In this document: one piece after another, positions 24,440 to 33,170 of the stretch
Numbering within the stretch: the first letter of the stretch is position 1
Layout: each line of letters starts with the position of its first letter
Assembly: GCF_937924975.1 (NCBI RefSeq)
Contig: NZ_CALEYG010000014.1
Span: forward strand, 1 to 64,000
Origin: an uncultured Stomatobaculum sp.
GTDB lineage: Bacteria > Bacillota > Clostridia > Lachnospirales > Lachnospiraceae
DNA length: 64,000 bases
Reading direction: 5' to 3'
Translations under genes and position numbers: made by a program
Notes under the pieces: model-generated
What the model saw: the letters and a program-made list of their open reading frames with translations, nothing else
Told to the model about the DNA's origin: nothing
Database searches by the model: none

Positions 24440-25525
24440 ATGGCAGTAAAACAGAGAAGTTTCGGTACCTTCTCGGAGGGCAGAGAGGCTAAGCTCTATG
24501 AGCTCAGCAACCAAGCAGGTGCTTGCGCGCGCTTTACAGATCTCGGCGCGGCGTGGGTCGGCATGGAACTGCCCGCCGGGGGCGGAAAAACGGTCGACGT
24601 GATACTCGGCTACGACGATCCCGCGATTTACGAGAGAAATCCGGGCTGTCTCGGCGCAATCGTCGGGCGGCATGCAAACCGCATTGCGGGGGCCGGTTTT
24701 ACGCTCGACGGCAAGCACTGTCAGCTCGAAAAAAATCAGGGCGAGAACAATCTTCACTCGGGGCCGGACGGCTGGTGGAAGCGGCTGTTCCGCGCAGAAG
24801 TGCTCGAGGAAGAGAATGCGGTCCGCTTCTCGCTGGAAGAGCCGGACGGCGCACAGGGTTTTCCGGGCGCCCTCTCATTTTCCGTGACCTATCGTCTCAC
24901 GGCGGAAAATGCGGTCGAGATTCACTATGCGGGAACGCTGACAGCGGGGGCCGCACACACGGTATTCAATCCGACGAACCACGCTTATTTTAATCTTGCG
25001 GGTCATGCCGCGGGGGCGGTCGACGGACAGGAAGTCCGGATGAACGCGGATTATTTCACGCCGACCGACGCAGTCTCGATTCCGACCGGCGAAGTGCGGG
25101 CTGTCACGGGGACTGCTTTTGATTTCCGGCAGACGAAGCCCATAGGGCGTGATATCGGGGCGAACGAAGAGCAGCTGGTACTCGGCCACGGGTACGATCA
25201 CAACTTTGTTGTCAAGGACTACGACGGCCGGGTGCGCCTTGTCGCGGAAGCACACGATCCGGTGAGCGGCAGGAGCTTGGAAGTCTACACCGACCGCCCG
25301 GGACTTCAGTTCTATACGGCGAACTGGCTCGGCGAGAGCACACCGCGGGGGAAGGGCGGCGCGCTTTACCAAAGACGCGGCGGCTACTGCTTTGAGACCC
25401 AGTGCTTTCCGGACGCCCTGCACCACCCGGACTGGGTACAGCCGGTCATCGGCTTAGGGGAGACCTTCCGGACGACCAGCATCTACCGCTTCGGCGGCTT
25501 TGCAAAAGAGGAGGGGACAAACTGA
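24440..25525 (+). CDS. galM: Aldose 1-epimerase (mutarotase)
   Basis: Interconverts alpha and beta anomers of galactose or glucose, feeding the Leloir pathway. The 361-residue protein has VGRHANRIAGAGF near 76, the catalytic His in FNPTNHAYFNL near 176-186, GYDHNFV near 252 and the base Glu in CFETQCFPDA near residue 325. GGAGGTGAGAA precedes the ATG. An extended -10 TGCTAAAAT at 24367-24375 probably drives it. The topB start overlaps its stop; galT lies three genes on. Confidence 0.93.
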   Translation: MAVKQRSFGTFSEGREAKLYELSNQAGACARFTDLGAAWVGMELPAGGGKTVDVILGYDDPAIYERNPGCLGAIVGRHANRIAGAGFTLDGKHCQLEKNQGENNLHSGPDGWWKRLFRAEVLEEENAVRFSLEEPDGAQGFPGALSFSVTYRLTAENAVEIHYAGTLTAGAAHTVFNPTNHAYFNLAGHAAGAVDGQEVRMNADYFTPTDAVSIPTGEVRAVTGTAFDFRQTKPIGRDIGANEEQLVLGHGYDHNFVVKDYDGRVRLVAEAHDPVSGRSLEVYTDRPGLQFYTANWLGESTPRGKGGALYQRRGGYCFETQCFPDALHHPDWVQPVIGLGETFRTTSIYRFGGFAKEEGTN

Positions 25526-27573
25526 AGCGGCTGTTTATTGCGGAGAAACCGAGTGTCGCGCAGGAGTTTGCGCGGGTGCTCGGCGTTTCAGGTCGGCGGC
25601 AGGACGGTTATCTGGAGTCTGGCGACAGCATTGTGACCTGGTGCGTCGGTCATCTCATCACGATGAGTTATCCCGAAGTCTATGACGCGCGCTATCAAAA
25701 GTGGTCGCTCGACACCCTGCCCTTTTTGCCGGAAGCGTTTCGCTATGAGGTGATTCCGGAGGTCAAAAAGCAGTTTGAGATTGTGAAGCGACTGCTGACC
25801 AGAGAGGATGTCGAGACGATTTATATCTGCACCGACTCGGGGCGCGAGGGTGAGTACATCTACCGCCTGGTCGATCAAATGGCGGGCGTGCCGGATACGA
25901 AGGTGCGAAAGCGGGTCTGGATCGACTCCCAGACCGAGGAGGAGATACGGCGCGGCGTCGCCGAGGCAAAGGACTGGAGCGCTTATCGGAATCTCGCGGC
26001 GGCGGCCTATCTCCGCGCGAAGGAAGACTATCTGATGGGCATTAACTTTTCCCGGGTACTGACCCTCCGCTACGGGGCGGCGCTCGCCTCATTTTTACGG
26101 CAGCGCTATACCGTGGTCTCGGTCGGGCGCGTTATGACCTGTGTGCTCGGCATGGTCGTGCGGCGGGAAAATGAAATCAGAGCCTTCCGGAAGACGGTCT
26201 TTTACCGCATCTTCGGGCAGTTTGAGCTCTCGGGTCAGCGCTTTTTCGGCGAGTGGCGCGCGGAGAAGGGCTCTGCCTATGAGGGCTTTCCGGGGCTCTA
26301 TAAGAACAACGGCTTCCTGAAAAAGGAGGATGCCGAAGTGTTTCGGCAGAATTTAATGTCCGCTCTTCCGGGCACGGCGACGCTCTTAAAAAACGAGAAG
26401 AAGAAGGAAGTCAAGCGCCCACCCTTACTCTATAACCTCGCGGAGCTGCAGAACGACTGCGCGCGGCGCTTTAAGATAAGCCCGGACCAGACCCTGAAGG
26501 TCGCGCAGGAGCTCTACGAGAAAAAGCTTGTGACCTATCCGAGAACCGATGCGCGTGTCCTCTCCTCGGCGGTCGCAAAAGAAATTCAGAAGAATCTGAG
26601 CGGTCTCACGCGGGTGCAGGCGGTCGGCGGTTTCGCGCAGGAGGTGCTCTCAAACGGCAGTTACAAAGGTATCGCAAAGACGCGCTACACGGACGACAAG
26701 CAGATCACCGACCACTACGCACTGATTCCGACGGGACAGGGACTCGGGGCGCTCCCGGGGCTTTCGCCGCTCTCCGCGCAGATTTACGAGATGATCGCGC
26801 GGCGTTTTCTGGCTGTTTTTTATCCGCCCGCGGTCTATGAGAAGCGCTCTCTGGAACTTCTCTTCGGCAGAGAACACTTCTTTGCCGGCATCCGCTCTCT
26901 CGCGGAAGAAGGGTGGCTCAAAGTGTCCGGCGAGAAGAAACAGAAGGACAAAGAGGAGAAAGAGAAGGAAGAAGAGGGAGAGGCCGAAAACAGCGGTACG
27001 GCTGCACTTGCCGCCGCACTCGCGGCAGCAAAAAAGGGGGCGGCGGTCGAAGCGAAGGGCTTTGACCTTCGCGAGGGCGAGACCTCGCCGCCGAAGCGTT
27101 ACACCTCGGGCAGCATGATACTCGCAATGGAAAACGCGGGACAGCTGATTGAGGATGAGGAACTCAGGAGCCAGATTAAGGGCTCCGGCATCGGCACGAG
27201 TGCGACCCGCGCGGAAATTCTGAAAAAACTCGTCAACAACAAATACCTTGCGTTGAACGGAAAAACCCAGATTATCACGCCGACCCAGCTCGGCGAACTG
27301 ATTGTGGAGGCAGTGAATCTCTCGATGCCGCCCCTCCTCCGCCCCGAGCTCACGGCGAGCTGGGAGAAGGGGCTCACGATGGTGCAGCAGGGCGAAATCA
27401 GCGAGGCCGATTACATGACAAAACTCCGTGACTTTGTGGCGCGGCGCACCGGTCTCGCGGCAAAGCAGAGCGCAAGCTATAAGCTCCGCGAGGCCTTTGA
27501 GGCGAGCAGACAGTATTATCCGGCCGTCACGGAAAAACGGCGCGCGGTACGGCGAAAAGGAGGCAGTAAATGA
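25522..27573 (+). CDS. topB: DNA topoisomerase III (type IA)
   Basis: A single-strand-passing topoisomerase that decatenates DNA. The 683-residue product begins LKRLFIAEKPSVAQEFARVLG (Toprim), has CTDSGREGEYIY with the metal-binding acids near 100, and the catalytic Tyr in KLVTYPRTDARVLSS near 340. The C-terminus is basic and lacks zinc fingers. A low-complexity insert KEEKEKEEEGEAEN lies near 475-490. The apparent start is CTG 25522, seven bases after AGGAGG and overlapping the galM stop as CTGA; no ATG, GTG or TTG is suitably placed. It overlaps the next gene by four bases. Confidence 0.94.
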   Translation: MKRLFIAEKPSVAQEFARVLGVSGRRQDGYLESGDSIVTWCVGHLITMSYPEVYDARYQKWSLDTLPFLPEAFRYEVIPEVKKQFEIVKRLLTREDVETIYICTDSGREGEYIYRLVDQMAGVPDTKVRKRVWIDSQTEEEIRRGVAEAKDWSAYRNLAAAAYLRAKEDYLMGINFSRVLTLRYGAALASFLRQRYTVVSVGRVMTCVLGMVVRRENEIRAFRKTVFYRIFGQFELSGQRFFGEWRAEKGSAYEGFPGLYKNNGFLKKEDAEVFRQNLMSALPGTATLLKNEKKKEVKRPPLLYNLAELQNDCARRFKISPDQTLKVAQELYEKKLVTYPRTDARVLSSAVAKEIQKNLSGLTRVQAVGGFAQEVLSNGSYKGIAKTRYTDDKQITDHYALIPTGQGLGALPGLSPLSAQIYEMIARRFLAVFYPPAVYEKRSLELLFGREHFFAGIRSLAEEGWLKVSGEKKQKDKEEKEKEEEGEAENSGTAALAAALAAAKKGAAVEAKGFDLREGETSPPKRYTSGSMILAMENAGQLIEDEELRSQIKGSGIGTSATRAEILKKLVNNKYLALNGKTQIITPTQLGELIVEAVNLSMPPLLRPELTASWEKGLTMVQQGEISEADYMTKLRDFVARRTGLAAKQSASYKLREAFEASRQYYPAVTEKRRAVRRKGGSK

Positions 27574-28244
27574 AGGCAGCAGAGATCGAAGTGAAGGCGC
27601 TCTTTGACCTGAGTCGCAGCATGGCGGGGGATTTTCTCGCGAAGTTCCGCTATCCTTACGAGGCGCTCCCCGAGCTCGGGGCGTGGATTGTCGCAGTAGG
27701 CTCGCAACTTTCCCCGGATGAATACGAAAAGCGGGGCGAGCAGATCTGGATTCATAAGAGCGCCAAAGTCGCGCCGAGTGTGAGCCTCACGGGGCCGCTC
27801 ATTGTCTGTGCGAACGCGGAACTCAGGCACTGCGCTTATTTTCGCGGAAATGTGCTGATCGGCGCGGGCAGTGTCGCGGGCAATTCCTGCGAGTTTAAGA
27901 ACTCACTGCTCTTTGACAGTGTCGAAGCGCCGCATTATAACTATGTCGGCGACTCGATTCTCGGCTACCACGCGCACATGGGCGCGGGTTCGATTACGAG
28001 CAACATCAAGTCCGACCGGAAGAACATCGTGATCCGGACTGATGACGGGGCAATCGAGACAGGCCTCCGGAAAATCGGCGCGATCCTCGGCGACTATGTC
28101 GAGGTGGGCTGCGGCACGGTCTTAAACCCCGGTTCTGTCGTCGGAAAGAATACGATGATTTACCCGCTGACCTCGGTGCGCGGTCCGGTGCCCGCGAATT
28201 CGATTGTGAAGAGTGCAAGGAACATCGTCATAAAACGAAATTGA
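27570..28244 (+). CDS. Left-handed beta-helix (hexapeptide-repeat) acyl/nucleotidyltransferase-like protein
   Basis: A 224-residue protein with hexapeptide repeats from about 70 to 215 (IWIHKSAKVAPSVSLTGPLI..., GAGSVAGNSCEFKNSLLF, MGAGSITSN, VEVGCGTVLNPGSVVGKN). The first 65 residues form a short helical region. This resembles the acetyltransferase half of GlmU-type proteins and clostridial proteins annotated as UDP-N-acetylglucosamine pyrophosphorylase-like. No nucleotidyltransferase domain is present. Start overlaps topB (ATGA) after AAAAGGAGG. Confidence 0.82.
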   Translation: MKAAEIEVKALFDLSRSMAGDFLAKFRYPYEALPELGAWIVAVGSQLSPDEYEKRGEQIWIHKSAKVAPSVSLTGPLIVCANAELRHCAYFRGNVLIGAGSVAGNSCEFKNSLLFDSVEAPHYNYVGDSILGYHAHMGAGSITSNIKSDRKNIVIRTDDGAIETGLRKIGAILGDYVEVGCGTVLNPGSVVGKNTMIYPLTSVRGPVPANSIVKSARNIVIKRN

Positions 28245-28253
28245 GAGGAAACG

Positions 28254-28440
28254 GATGCTACGGGACCACGCCCGGCGCGATCGGTGCCATAGGGAATCGT
28301 GCGATACAGCGCAGAGAGACAGACGTTATGGTAAACAAAAAGCCGGTCCGGATCAAAGAGAAGTGTTTGCGATTCCGTACGGGAAGCACACAAAGGCGCA
28401 CGGGCAGTATGTGAATCACATGAGAGACACAGCGCGTTGA
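28254..28440 (+). pseudogene. Decayed EFR1-type flavodoxin-ferredoxin gene, fragment A
   Basis: One frame reads YGTTPGAIGAIGNRAI (from 28257), like the flavodoxin part of EFR1 proteins, and continues to VNKKPVRIKEKC, which normally precedes the second 4Fe-4S cluster. The cluster is missing, and a shifted frame resumes as FAIPYGKHTKAHGQYVNH, the usual EFR1 tail. So the start, the first cluster and the second cluster are lost. The remnant fills the gap between the hexapeptide gene and galT. Confidence 0.7.
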
Positions 28441-28481
28441 TTCGGCATCAGCCAATACCAATAGGATGAGGGAAAAAACGT

Positions 28482-29963
28482 ATGAATGCTGTACTGAAAC
28501 TGGTGGATTATGCAAAGGAAACAGGACTGATCGAGGAGGAAGAGCGAATCTGGGCGGTCAACACGCTGCTCGACGCGCTCCGTCTCGACGCGCTGACCGA
28601 GCTCTCGGTCGCGGAGGATGCAACCCTGCCCGAGATTTTGGACACCCTGCTGGACGACGCGTATGCGCGCGGTGTGCTGAAGGAGAATACAACAACCTAC
28701 CGGGATCTCTTCGACACCGAGCTCATGGGGCGGCTCACGCCGCGCCCGGCGGAAGTCAGACGAAAGTTCGAAGCGCTTTATCGGGAGAGCCCGAAGGCCG
28801 CGACCGACTGGTACTACAAGTTCAGCGGCGACACGAATTATATCCGCCGCGACCGCTGCGCGAAGGACCTCCGTTGGACAACCGAGACAGATTACGGGAC
28901 GCTTGACATCAGCATCAACCTCTCGAAGCCCGAAAAGGACCCGAAAGATATTGCGGCAGCCAGAAATCTGCCGGCGTCAAACTATCCGCGCTGTCTCCTC
29001 TGCGCGGAAAATGAAGGCTATGCGGGTCGCGTGAATCACCCCGCGCGGCAAAATCTCCGGATTGTTCCGATTGCAATCAATGAAAAACCCTGGTTTTTGC
29101 AGTATTCGCCCTATGTCTATTACAACGAGCATTGCATCTGTTTTAACCGCGAGCACACGCCGATGAAGATTGATCGCGATACCTTCGCAAAGCTCCTCGA
29201 CTTTGTGCGCCAGTTCCCGCACTACTTCGTAGGTTCGAATGCGGATTTGCCGATTGTGGGCGGCTCTATCTTGGCGCACGACCACTTCCAGGGCGGTCAC
29301 TACAGCTTTGCGATGGAGCGGGCGAAGATTGAGACAGCGTTCCGTTTCCCGGGCTTTGACGATGTGAGCGCAGGCATTGTGAAGTGGCCGATGTCGGTCA
29401 TTCGTCTCTCCGCATCGGACAGACTGCGGCTCATTGAGCTCGCGGACCGGATTTTAAAGACTTGGCGCGGCTATACCGATGCCGACGCGATGATCTTTGC
29501 GGAGACCGACGGTGTGCCGCACAACACGATTACGCCGATTGCGCGCATGCGGGACGGCAAGTACGAACTGGATCTCGTGCTCCGGAACAATCTGACCACA
29601 GAGGAGCATCCGCTGGGGCTCTATCATCCGCATGCGGCCCTGCATCACATCAAAAAAGAGAACATTGGTTTGATCGAAGTCATGGGACTTGCTGTGCTGC
29701 CCGCCAGACTGAAGACCGAGCTCACGGCCGTCGCCGAGGCTCTTGCAAACGGCAAGTCGCTCCGAGAAAATCCCCTGACCGAGAAGCATGCCGACTGGGC
29801 AGAGCACTTTGCCCCGCAGTACCGGATCACGGCGGACAATGCTTTCGAAATTGTGCGGAAGGAGACCGGTCTCGTGTTCGCAAAGGTCCTCGAAGATGCA
29901 GGTGTCTACCGGCGAAACGAGGTAGGCAAGCAGGCGTTTCTCCGCTTTTTAGAGACAGTCTGA
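28482..29963 (+). CDS. galT: UDP-glucose-hexose-1-phosphate uridylyltransferase, type 2
   Basis: Exchanges UMP between UDP-glucose and galactose 1-phosphate in the Leloir pathway. The 493-residue length and layout are those of the Firmicute type-2 enzyme, not the roughly 350-residue E. coli type. Motifs: YVYYNEHCICFNREHTPM near 208, and the active-site run SILAHDHFQGGHYSFAM near 266. The preceding RBS is weak (GATGAGGGAAAAAACGT). galM is 4 kb upstream; galK and galE are not in the window. Confidence 0.95.
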   Translation: MNAVLKLVDYAKETGLIEEEERIWAVNTLLDALRLDALTELSVAEDATLPEILDTLLDDAYARGVLKENTTTYRDLFDTELMGRLTPRPAEVRRKFEALYRESPKAATDWYYKFSGDTNYIRRDRCAKDLRWTTETDYGTLDISINLSKPEKDPKDIAAARNLPASNYPRCLLCAENEGYAGRVNHPARQNLRIVPIAINEKPWFLQYSPYVYYNEHCICFNREHTPMKIDRDTFAKLLDFVRQFPHYFVGSNADLPIVGGSILAHDHFQGGHYSFAMERAKIETAFRFPGFDDVSAGIVKWPMSVIRLSASDRLRLIELADRILKTWRGYTDADAMIFAETDGVPHNTITPIARMRDGKYELDLVLRNNLTTEEHPLGLYHPHAALHHIKKENIGLIEVMGLAVLPARLKTELTAVAEALANGKSLRENPLTEKHADWAEHFAPQYRITADNAFEIVRKETGLVFAKVLEDAGVYRRNEVGKQAFLRFLETV

Positions 29964-29977
29964 GAGGCAAGGCGAAT

Positions 29978-30547
29978 ATGGAGAGGCAGGTGACGAATAT
30001 GAGCCCGGAGAAATTCCGGGAGCTGTTCCCCATCTTTCTGGTTTCTCATGATGACAACTGGGACACGCAGTACGCGACGATGGAAAAGAAGCTTAGTGAA
30101 GTTCTGCGAGCCTTCGCGGTTGCAAGAATCAGCCATGTCGGCAGCACCGCAATTCCGGGGATCCGGGCCAAGAATATTGTGGATATCATGGCGGAACTGG
30201 AACCGAAAGAGGATATGGCGCGGGCGGCACAAACAATAGAAAGCCTTGGCTTTGTGCGAAAATACACGGAGCCCAGCAGGATTTTTCTGCGCCTCGGCTA
30301 CACCGAAGAGGGCTTTGCAAAAGAGGTTTTTCACTTACACCTCAGGTACCGCGGGGACTGTGATGAACTCTACTTCAGGGATTATCTCCGTGAAAATCCG
30401 GTGCTCGCAAATGAATACGAGGTGCTGAAACAGCAACTTTGGAGACAGTACGAGCACGACCGGGACGCCTACACGGAGGGTAAGACCGCTTTTATCCGGA
30501 AGCAGACAGAGGCGGCAAAGGCGGCCTACGGCGAGCGGTATGCGTGA
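29978..30547 (+). CDS. GrpB family (UPF0157) protein
   Basis: A 189-residue protein of the GrpB/UPF0157 family, a nucleotidyltransferase-like fold of unknown role. The hallmark SHVGSTAIPGIRAKNIVDIM is at about 51-70, with YRGDCDELYFRDYLR in the C-terminal half. Two in-frame ATGs are possible: 29978 (used) and 29999, which has the closer GAGGCAGG. It lies 14 bases after galT. A GTG of the following decayed gene overlaps its stop. Confidence 0.82.
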   Translation: MERQVTNMSPEKFRELFPIFLVSHDDNWDTQYATMEKKLSEVLRAFAVARISHVGSTAIPGIRAKNIVDIMAELEPKEDMARAAQTIESLGFVRKYTEPSRIFLRLGYTEEGFAKEVFHLHLRYRGDCDELYFRDYLRENPVLANEYEVLKQQLWRQYEHDRDAYTEGKTAFIRKQTEAAKAAYGERYA

Positions 30548-30777
30548 AGTCGCACGCGCCGATGCATTCGCTTGACCTGCTTGCACAGTCGATTTACAAT
30601 GAAATCAAGTGTAAGCCCCGTCGCTTTTCCGCGGATGACAGTTGCATAGGCTGCGGCAAGTGTGCGAGAAACTGCCCGCACAGCTGTTCTTTCGTTGCCA
30701 TTCAATACGGTAAACATACAAAGCCGCACAGTCAGTCGGCGAAGCGGATGGAGAAGTTTAGGAGGGGAAGAAAATGA
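30544..30777 (+). pseudogene. Decayed EFR1-type ferredoxin gene, fragment B
   Basis: The 77-codon frame has a 4Fe-4S motif CIGCGKCARNCP near residues 34-45, preceded by LDLLAQSIYNEIK, as in the hinge of EFR1 proteins. It then jumps straight to SFVAIQYGKHTKPHSQ, which is the sequence that normally follows the second cluster. Thus the flavodoxin half and the second Cys cluster are gone. A GTG at 30544 and an intact stop leave open that a small one-cluster ferredoxin is still made, but CPHSCS would be an abnormal continuation. Confidence 0.7.
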
Positions 30778-31277
30778 TTGACACAAAGTTGATTATTGCA
30801 ATCGTGGTGGGTGTCTGGGCGCTGCTCTTTGTGATTATGATGAGCATCCAGAAGAAGCGCAAAAGTAAGGCAACGGACTATCAGGCGTCAAATGCGGACA
30901 AGGCGCTCCTGCATCTCTACGGAAAGAAGTTTTCGATTGACGGTCGGGACCTCTCTCTCTTTGAGACGGTGAGCGGAGAGAATCTTGAGAAGATTGTCGC
31001 GCTTCCGGAGGGATCACACAGAATTGCGGGCGTCTATGAGAGCACGGAAGTAAACGCGCTGGGAAAGAACATCAACCTGGTGAGCGAGAAGGTAGAATTT
31101 GATGTGGAGCTCGAGAAGGGACACAGCTATTCGGCCGCGATGTATGCCTACTCCCCGGAGGAGCGCAAGGAATACTATAAGGGAGAGGTGCCGCGCGATG
31201 TGCTCAGCGTTCCGCTGACTCTGGTGAAGGGGAGCGAGAACGTGAAGGCGTATATCATCGTCTATCAGGAGAGCTGA
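30774..31277 (+). CDS. Single-pass membrane protein of unknown function
   Basis: A 167-residue protein with one N-terminal helix (IIAIVVGVWALLFVIMMSI, about 7-25), a basic stop-transfer QKKRKSK, and a soluble domain rich in beta-strand-like segments (about 45-165) with no Cys. No family is recognised. It starts at ATG 30774 after AGGAGGGG and overlaps the stop of the EFR1 remnant (ATGA), so it was probably once the partner of that gene. Terminator follows. Confidence 0.75.
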   Translation: MIDTKLIIAIVVGVWALLFVIMMSIQKKRKSKATDYQASNADKALLHLYGKKFSIDGRDLSLFETVSGENLEKIVALPEGSHRIAGVYESTEVNALGKNINLVSEKVEFDVELEKGHSYSAAMYAYSPEERKEYYKGEVPRDVLSVPLTLVKGSENVKAYIIVYQES

Positions 31278-31283
31278 GACGAA

Positions 31284-31317
31284 AAGGGAGGAGCTTTGGC
31301 AGCTCTTCCCTTTTTTT
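31284..31317 (+). terminator. Terminator after the membrane protein gene
   Basis: Stem GGGAGGAGCT / AGCTCTTCCC (one G-T pair), loop TTGGC, then seven T. Confidence 0.9.
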
Positions 31318-31499
31318 GCGGAGCCGAAACCGCAGCGTCCATAGAGCCCTGCCTTGCTTTTCAAATATGGCTATGTTACGATAATGTAGCAGAGGAAGTC
31401 TCATTTTATCGGGACTTCGTCAGAAAACGGCGCAGTGCCGGATGTACGGAAAAGTAAACGCATTGGATTCGATCACGGATGTGAAGACGGAGGAAATGC

Positions 31500-32390
31500 A
31501 TGGAAAGCATTTTTGAGGGCTCCGGTGTTGCCCTGATAACACCGATGAATGATGACCTCACGGTCAATTACGAGAAGCTTGAAGAGCTCATTGAGGAGCA
31601 GATTGCCGAGGGAACGGACGCGCTGATTTCCTGCGGCACCACCGGCGAGGCTTCGACACTTACGCACGAGGAGCATCTCAAAGTGATTCAGAGAAGTGTT
31701 GAGATCGTAAATCACCGGATTCCGGTTGTGGCCGGCAGCGGCTCCAATTCGACGGATACCGCGGTAGAGATGTCGATTGAGGCGGAAAAGTACGGTGCGG
31801 ACGGCCTCTTGCTGGTTTCTCCCTACTATAATAAGGCAACACAGAAGGGTCTGATTCACCATTATACGCAGATAGCGAATGCAGTGAAGATTCCCTGCCT
31901 GCTCTACAACATTCCGAGCAGAACCGGACTCACGATTCAGCCGGAGACGGTCGCCTATCTCGGAAAGAATGTGCCGAACATTGTCGGCATGAAGGAAGCG
32001 AGCGGCAATTTCACCAACATTTTGCGCACGCTCGAGTTTCTGGACGGCCACGAATTCGATCTCTACTCGGGCAATGACGATCAGATTATTCCGCTCATGT
32101 CGCTCGGTGCGAAGGGTGTGATTTCGGTGCTCGCTTGCGTCGCACCGCGAAAGACCCACGAGCTCTGCCGCGCCATGCTGGACGGCGATGTCCGGAAGGC
32201 AGCCGCGATGCAGATTGAGGCAGCGGAACTCATTCACCAGCTCTTCATCGAAGTGAATCCGATTCCGGTGAAGACCGCGCTGAACCTGATGGGCAAGGAA
32301 GTCGGCCCGTTGCGGCTGCCGCTCTGTGAGATGGAACCTGAGCACTTGGAGAGCCTGAAGTCTGCAATGAAGGAGTATGGGATTTTATGA
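31500..32390 (+). CDS. dapA: 4-hydroxy-tetrahydrodipicolinate synthase
   Basis: Condenses pyruvate and aspartate semialdehyde in diaminopimelate/lysine synthesis. The 296-residue protein has SCGTTGEASTLT near 42, the active-site Tyr in LLYNIPSRTG (near 134) and the Schiff-base Lys in GMKEASGN (near 163). GGAGG precedes the ATG. dapB overlaps it by four bases. The 180 bases between the terminator at 31317 and this gene contain GATAAT at 31380 but no good -35. Confidence 0.97.
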   Translation: MESIFEGSGVALITPMNDDLTVNYEKLEELIEEQIAEGTDALISCGTTGEASTLTHEEHLKVIQRSVEIVNHRIPVVAGSGSNSTDTAVEMSIEAEKYGADGLLLVSPYYNKATQKGLIHHYTQIANAVKIPCLLYNIPSRTGLTIQPETVAYLGKNVPNIVGMKEASGNFTNILRTLEFLDGHEFDLYSGNDDQIIPLMSLGAKGVISVLACVAPRKTHELCRAMLDGDVRKAAAMQIEAAELIHQLFIEVNPIPVKTALNLMGKEVGPLRLPLCEMEPEHLESLKSAMKEYGIL

Positions 32391-33157
32391 TTCGTATTTT
32401 ACTGCACGGATGTTGCGGTCATATGGGACGGGAGGTCAGTGCCACCGCGCTCGCGGATGCGGGCACGGAGATTGTCGCCGGTGTGGACCGCACGGCGGGA
32501 CCGGCCGACTATCCGGTCTATGCGGATTTTTCGAAGCTTACCAAAGAGAGCGCGGATGTGCTGATTGACTTTTCGGTCGCAGCGGCCGTGGATGCCGTGC
32601 TCGACTTTGCGGAGCGCACGGGTATGCCCGCAGTTATCTGCACGACGGGACTCAGCGAAGCGCAGCTTACGCGCATCGCGGCGTTGCAGGAGAAGGTGGC
32701 AATCCTTCGGAGCGCAAATATGTCGCTCGGCGTGAATCTTCTGATGAAACTCGCAGCCGAGGCGGCGACTGTGCTCGCGGCGAAGGGCTTTGACATTGAG
32801 ATTGTCGAGAAGCACCACAGAAGAAAGGTGGATGCGCCGAGCGGAACGGCACTTGCCATCGCCGACGAGATTAACGCGGCCTGCGACGAGCGCTTTCACT
32901 ATGTCTACGACCGCGAGTCGCGCCACACGGCGCGGGAGCAGGACGAAATCGGCATTTCCGCGGTGCGCGGCGGCACGATTCCGGGCGACCACGATGTGAT
33001 TTACGCGGGCGATGACGAGGTGTTGACCCTGAGCCACCGCGCATACTCGCGCCGCATTTTCTCACAGGGCGCGGTCGAGGCGGCAAAGTTTCTCGCGGAA
33101 CAGAAGCCGGGGCGTTATACGATGGCGGATGTGATTGCCGCAAGTTTACAGGTTTAA
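32387..33157 (+). CDS. dapB: 4-hydroxy-tetrahydrodipicolinate reductase
   Basis: NAD(P)H-dependent next step after DapA. The 256-residue protein has the nucleotide-binding GCCGHMGREV near 8, and the catalytic EKHHRRKVDAPSGTAL near 144-159. Start overlaps dapA (ATGA). Together they form a lysine/DAP pair; purC follows 13 bases later. Confidence 0.96.
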   Translation: MIRILLHGCCGHMGREVSATALADAGTEIVAGVDRTAGPADYPVYADFSKLTKESADVLIDFSVAAAVDAVLDFAERTGMPAVICTTGLSEAQLTRIAALQEKVAILRSANMSLGVNLLMKLAAEAATVLAAKGFDIEIVEKHHRRKVDAPSGTALAIADEINAACDERFHYVYDRESRHTAREQDEIGISAVRGGTIPGDHDVIYAGDDEVLTLSHRAYSRRIFSQGAVEAAKFLAEQKPGRYTMADVIAASLQV

Positions 33158-33170
33158 GAGGAAAGACGGG

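Noticed and set aside
26936..26998. Lys/Glu-rich stretch in topB considered as a frameshift or fusion.
   Set aside because: The frame is continuous and topoisomerase motifs continue on both sides; it is a low-complexity insert.
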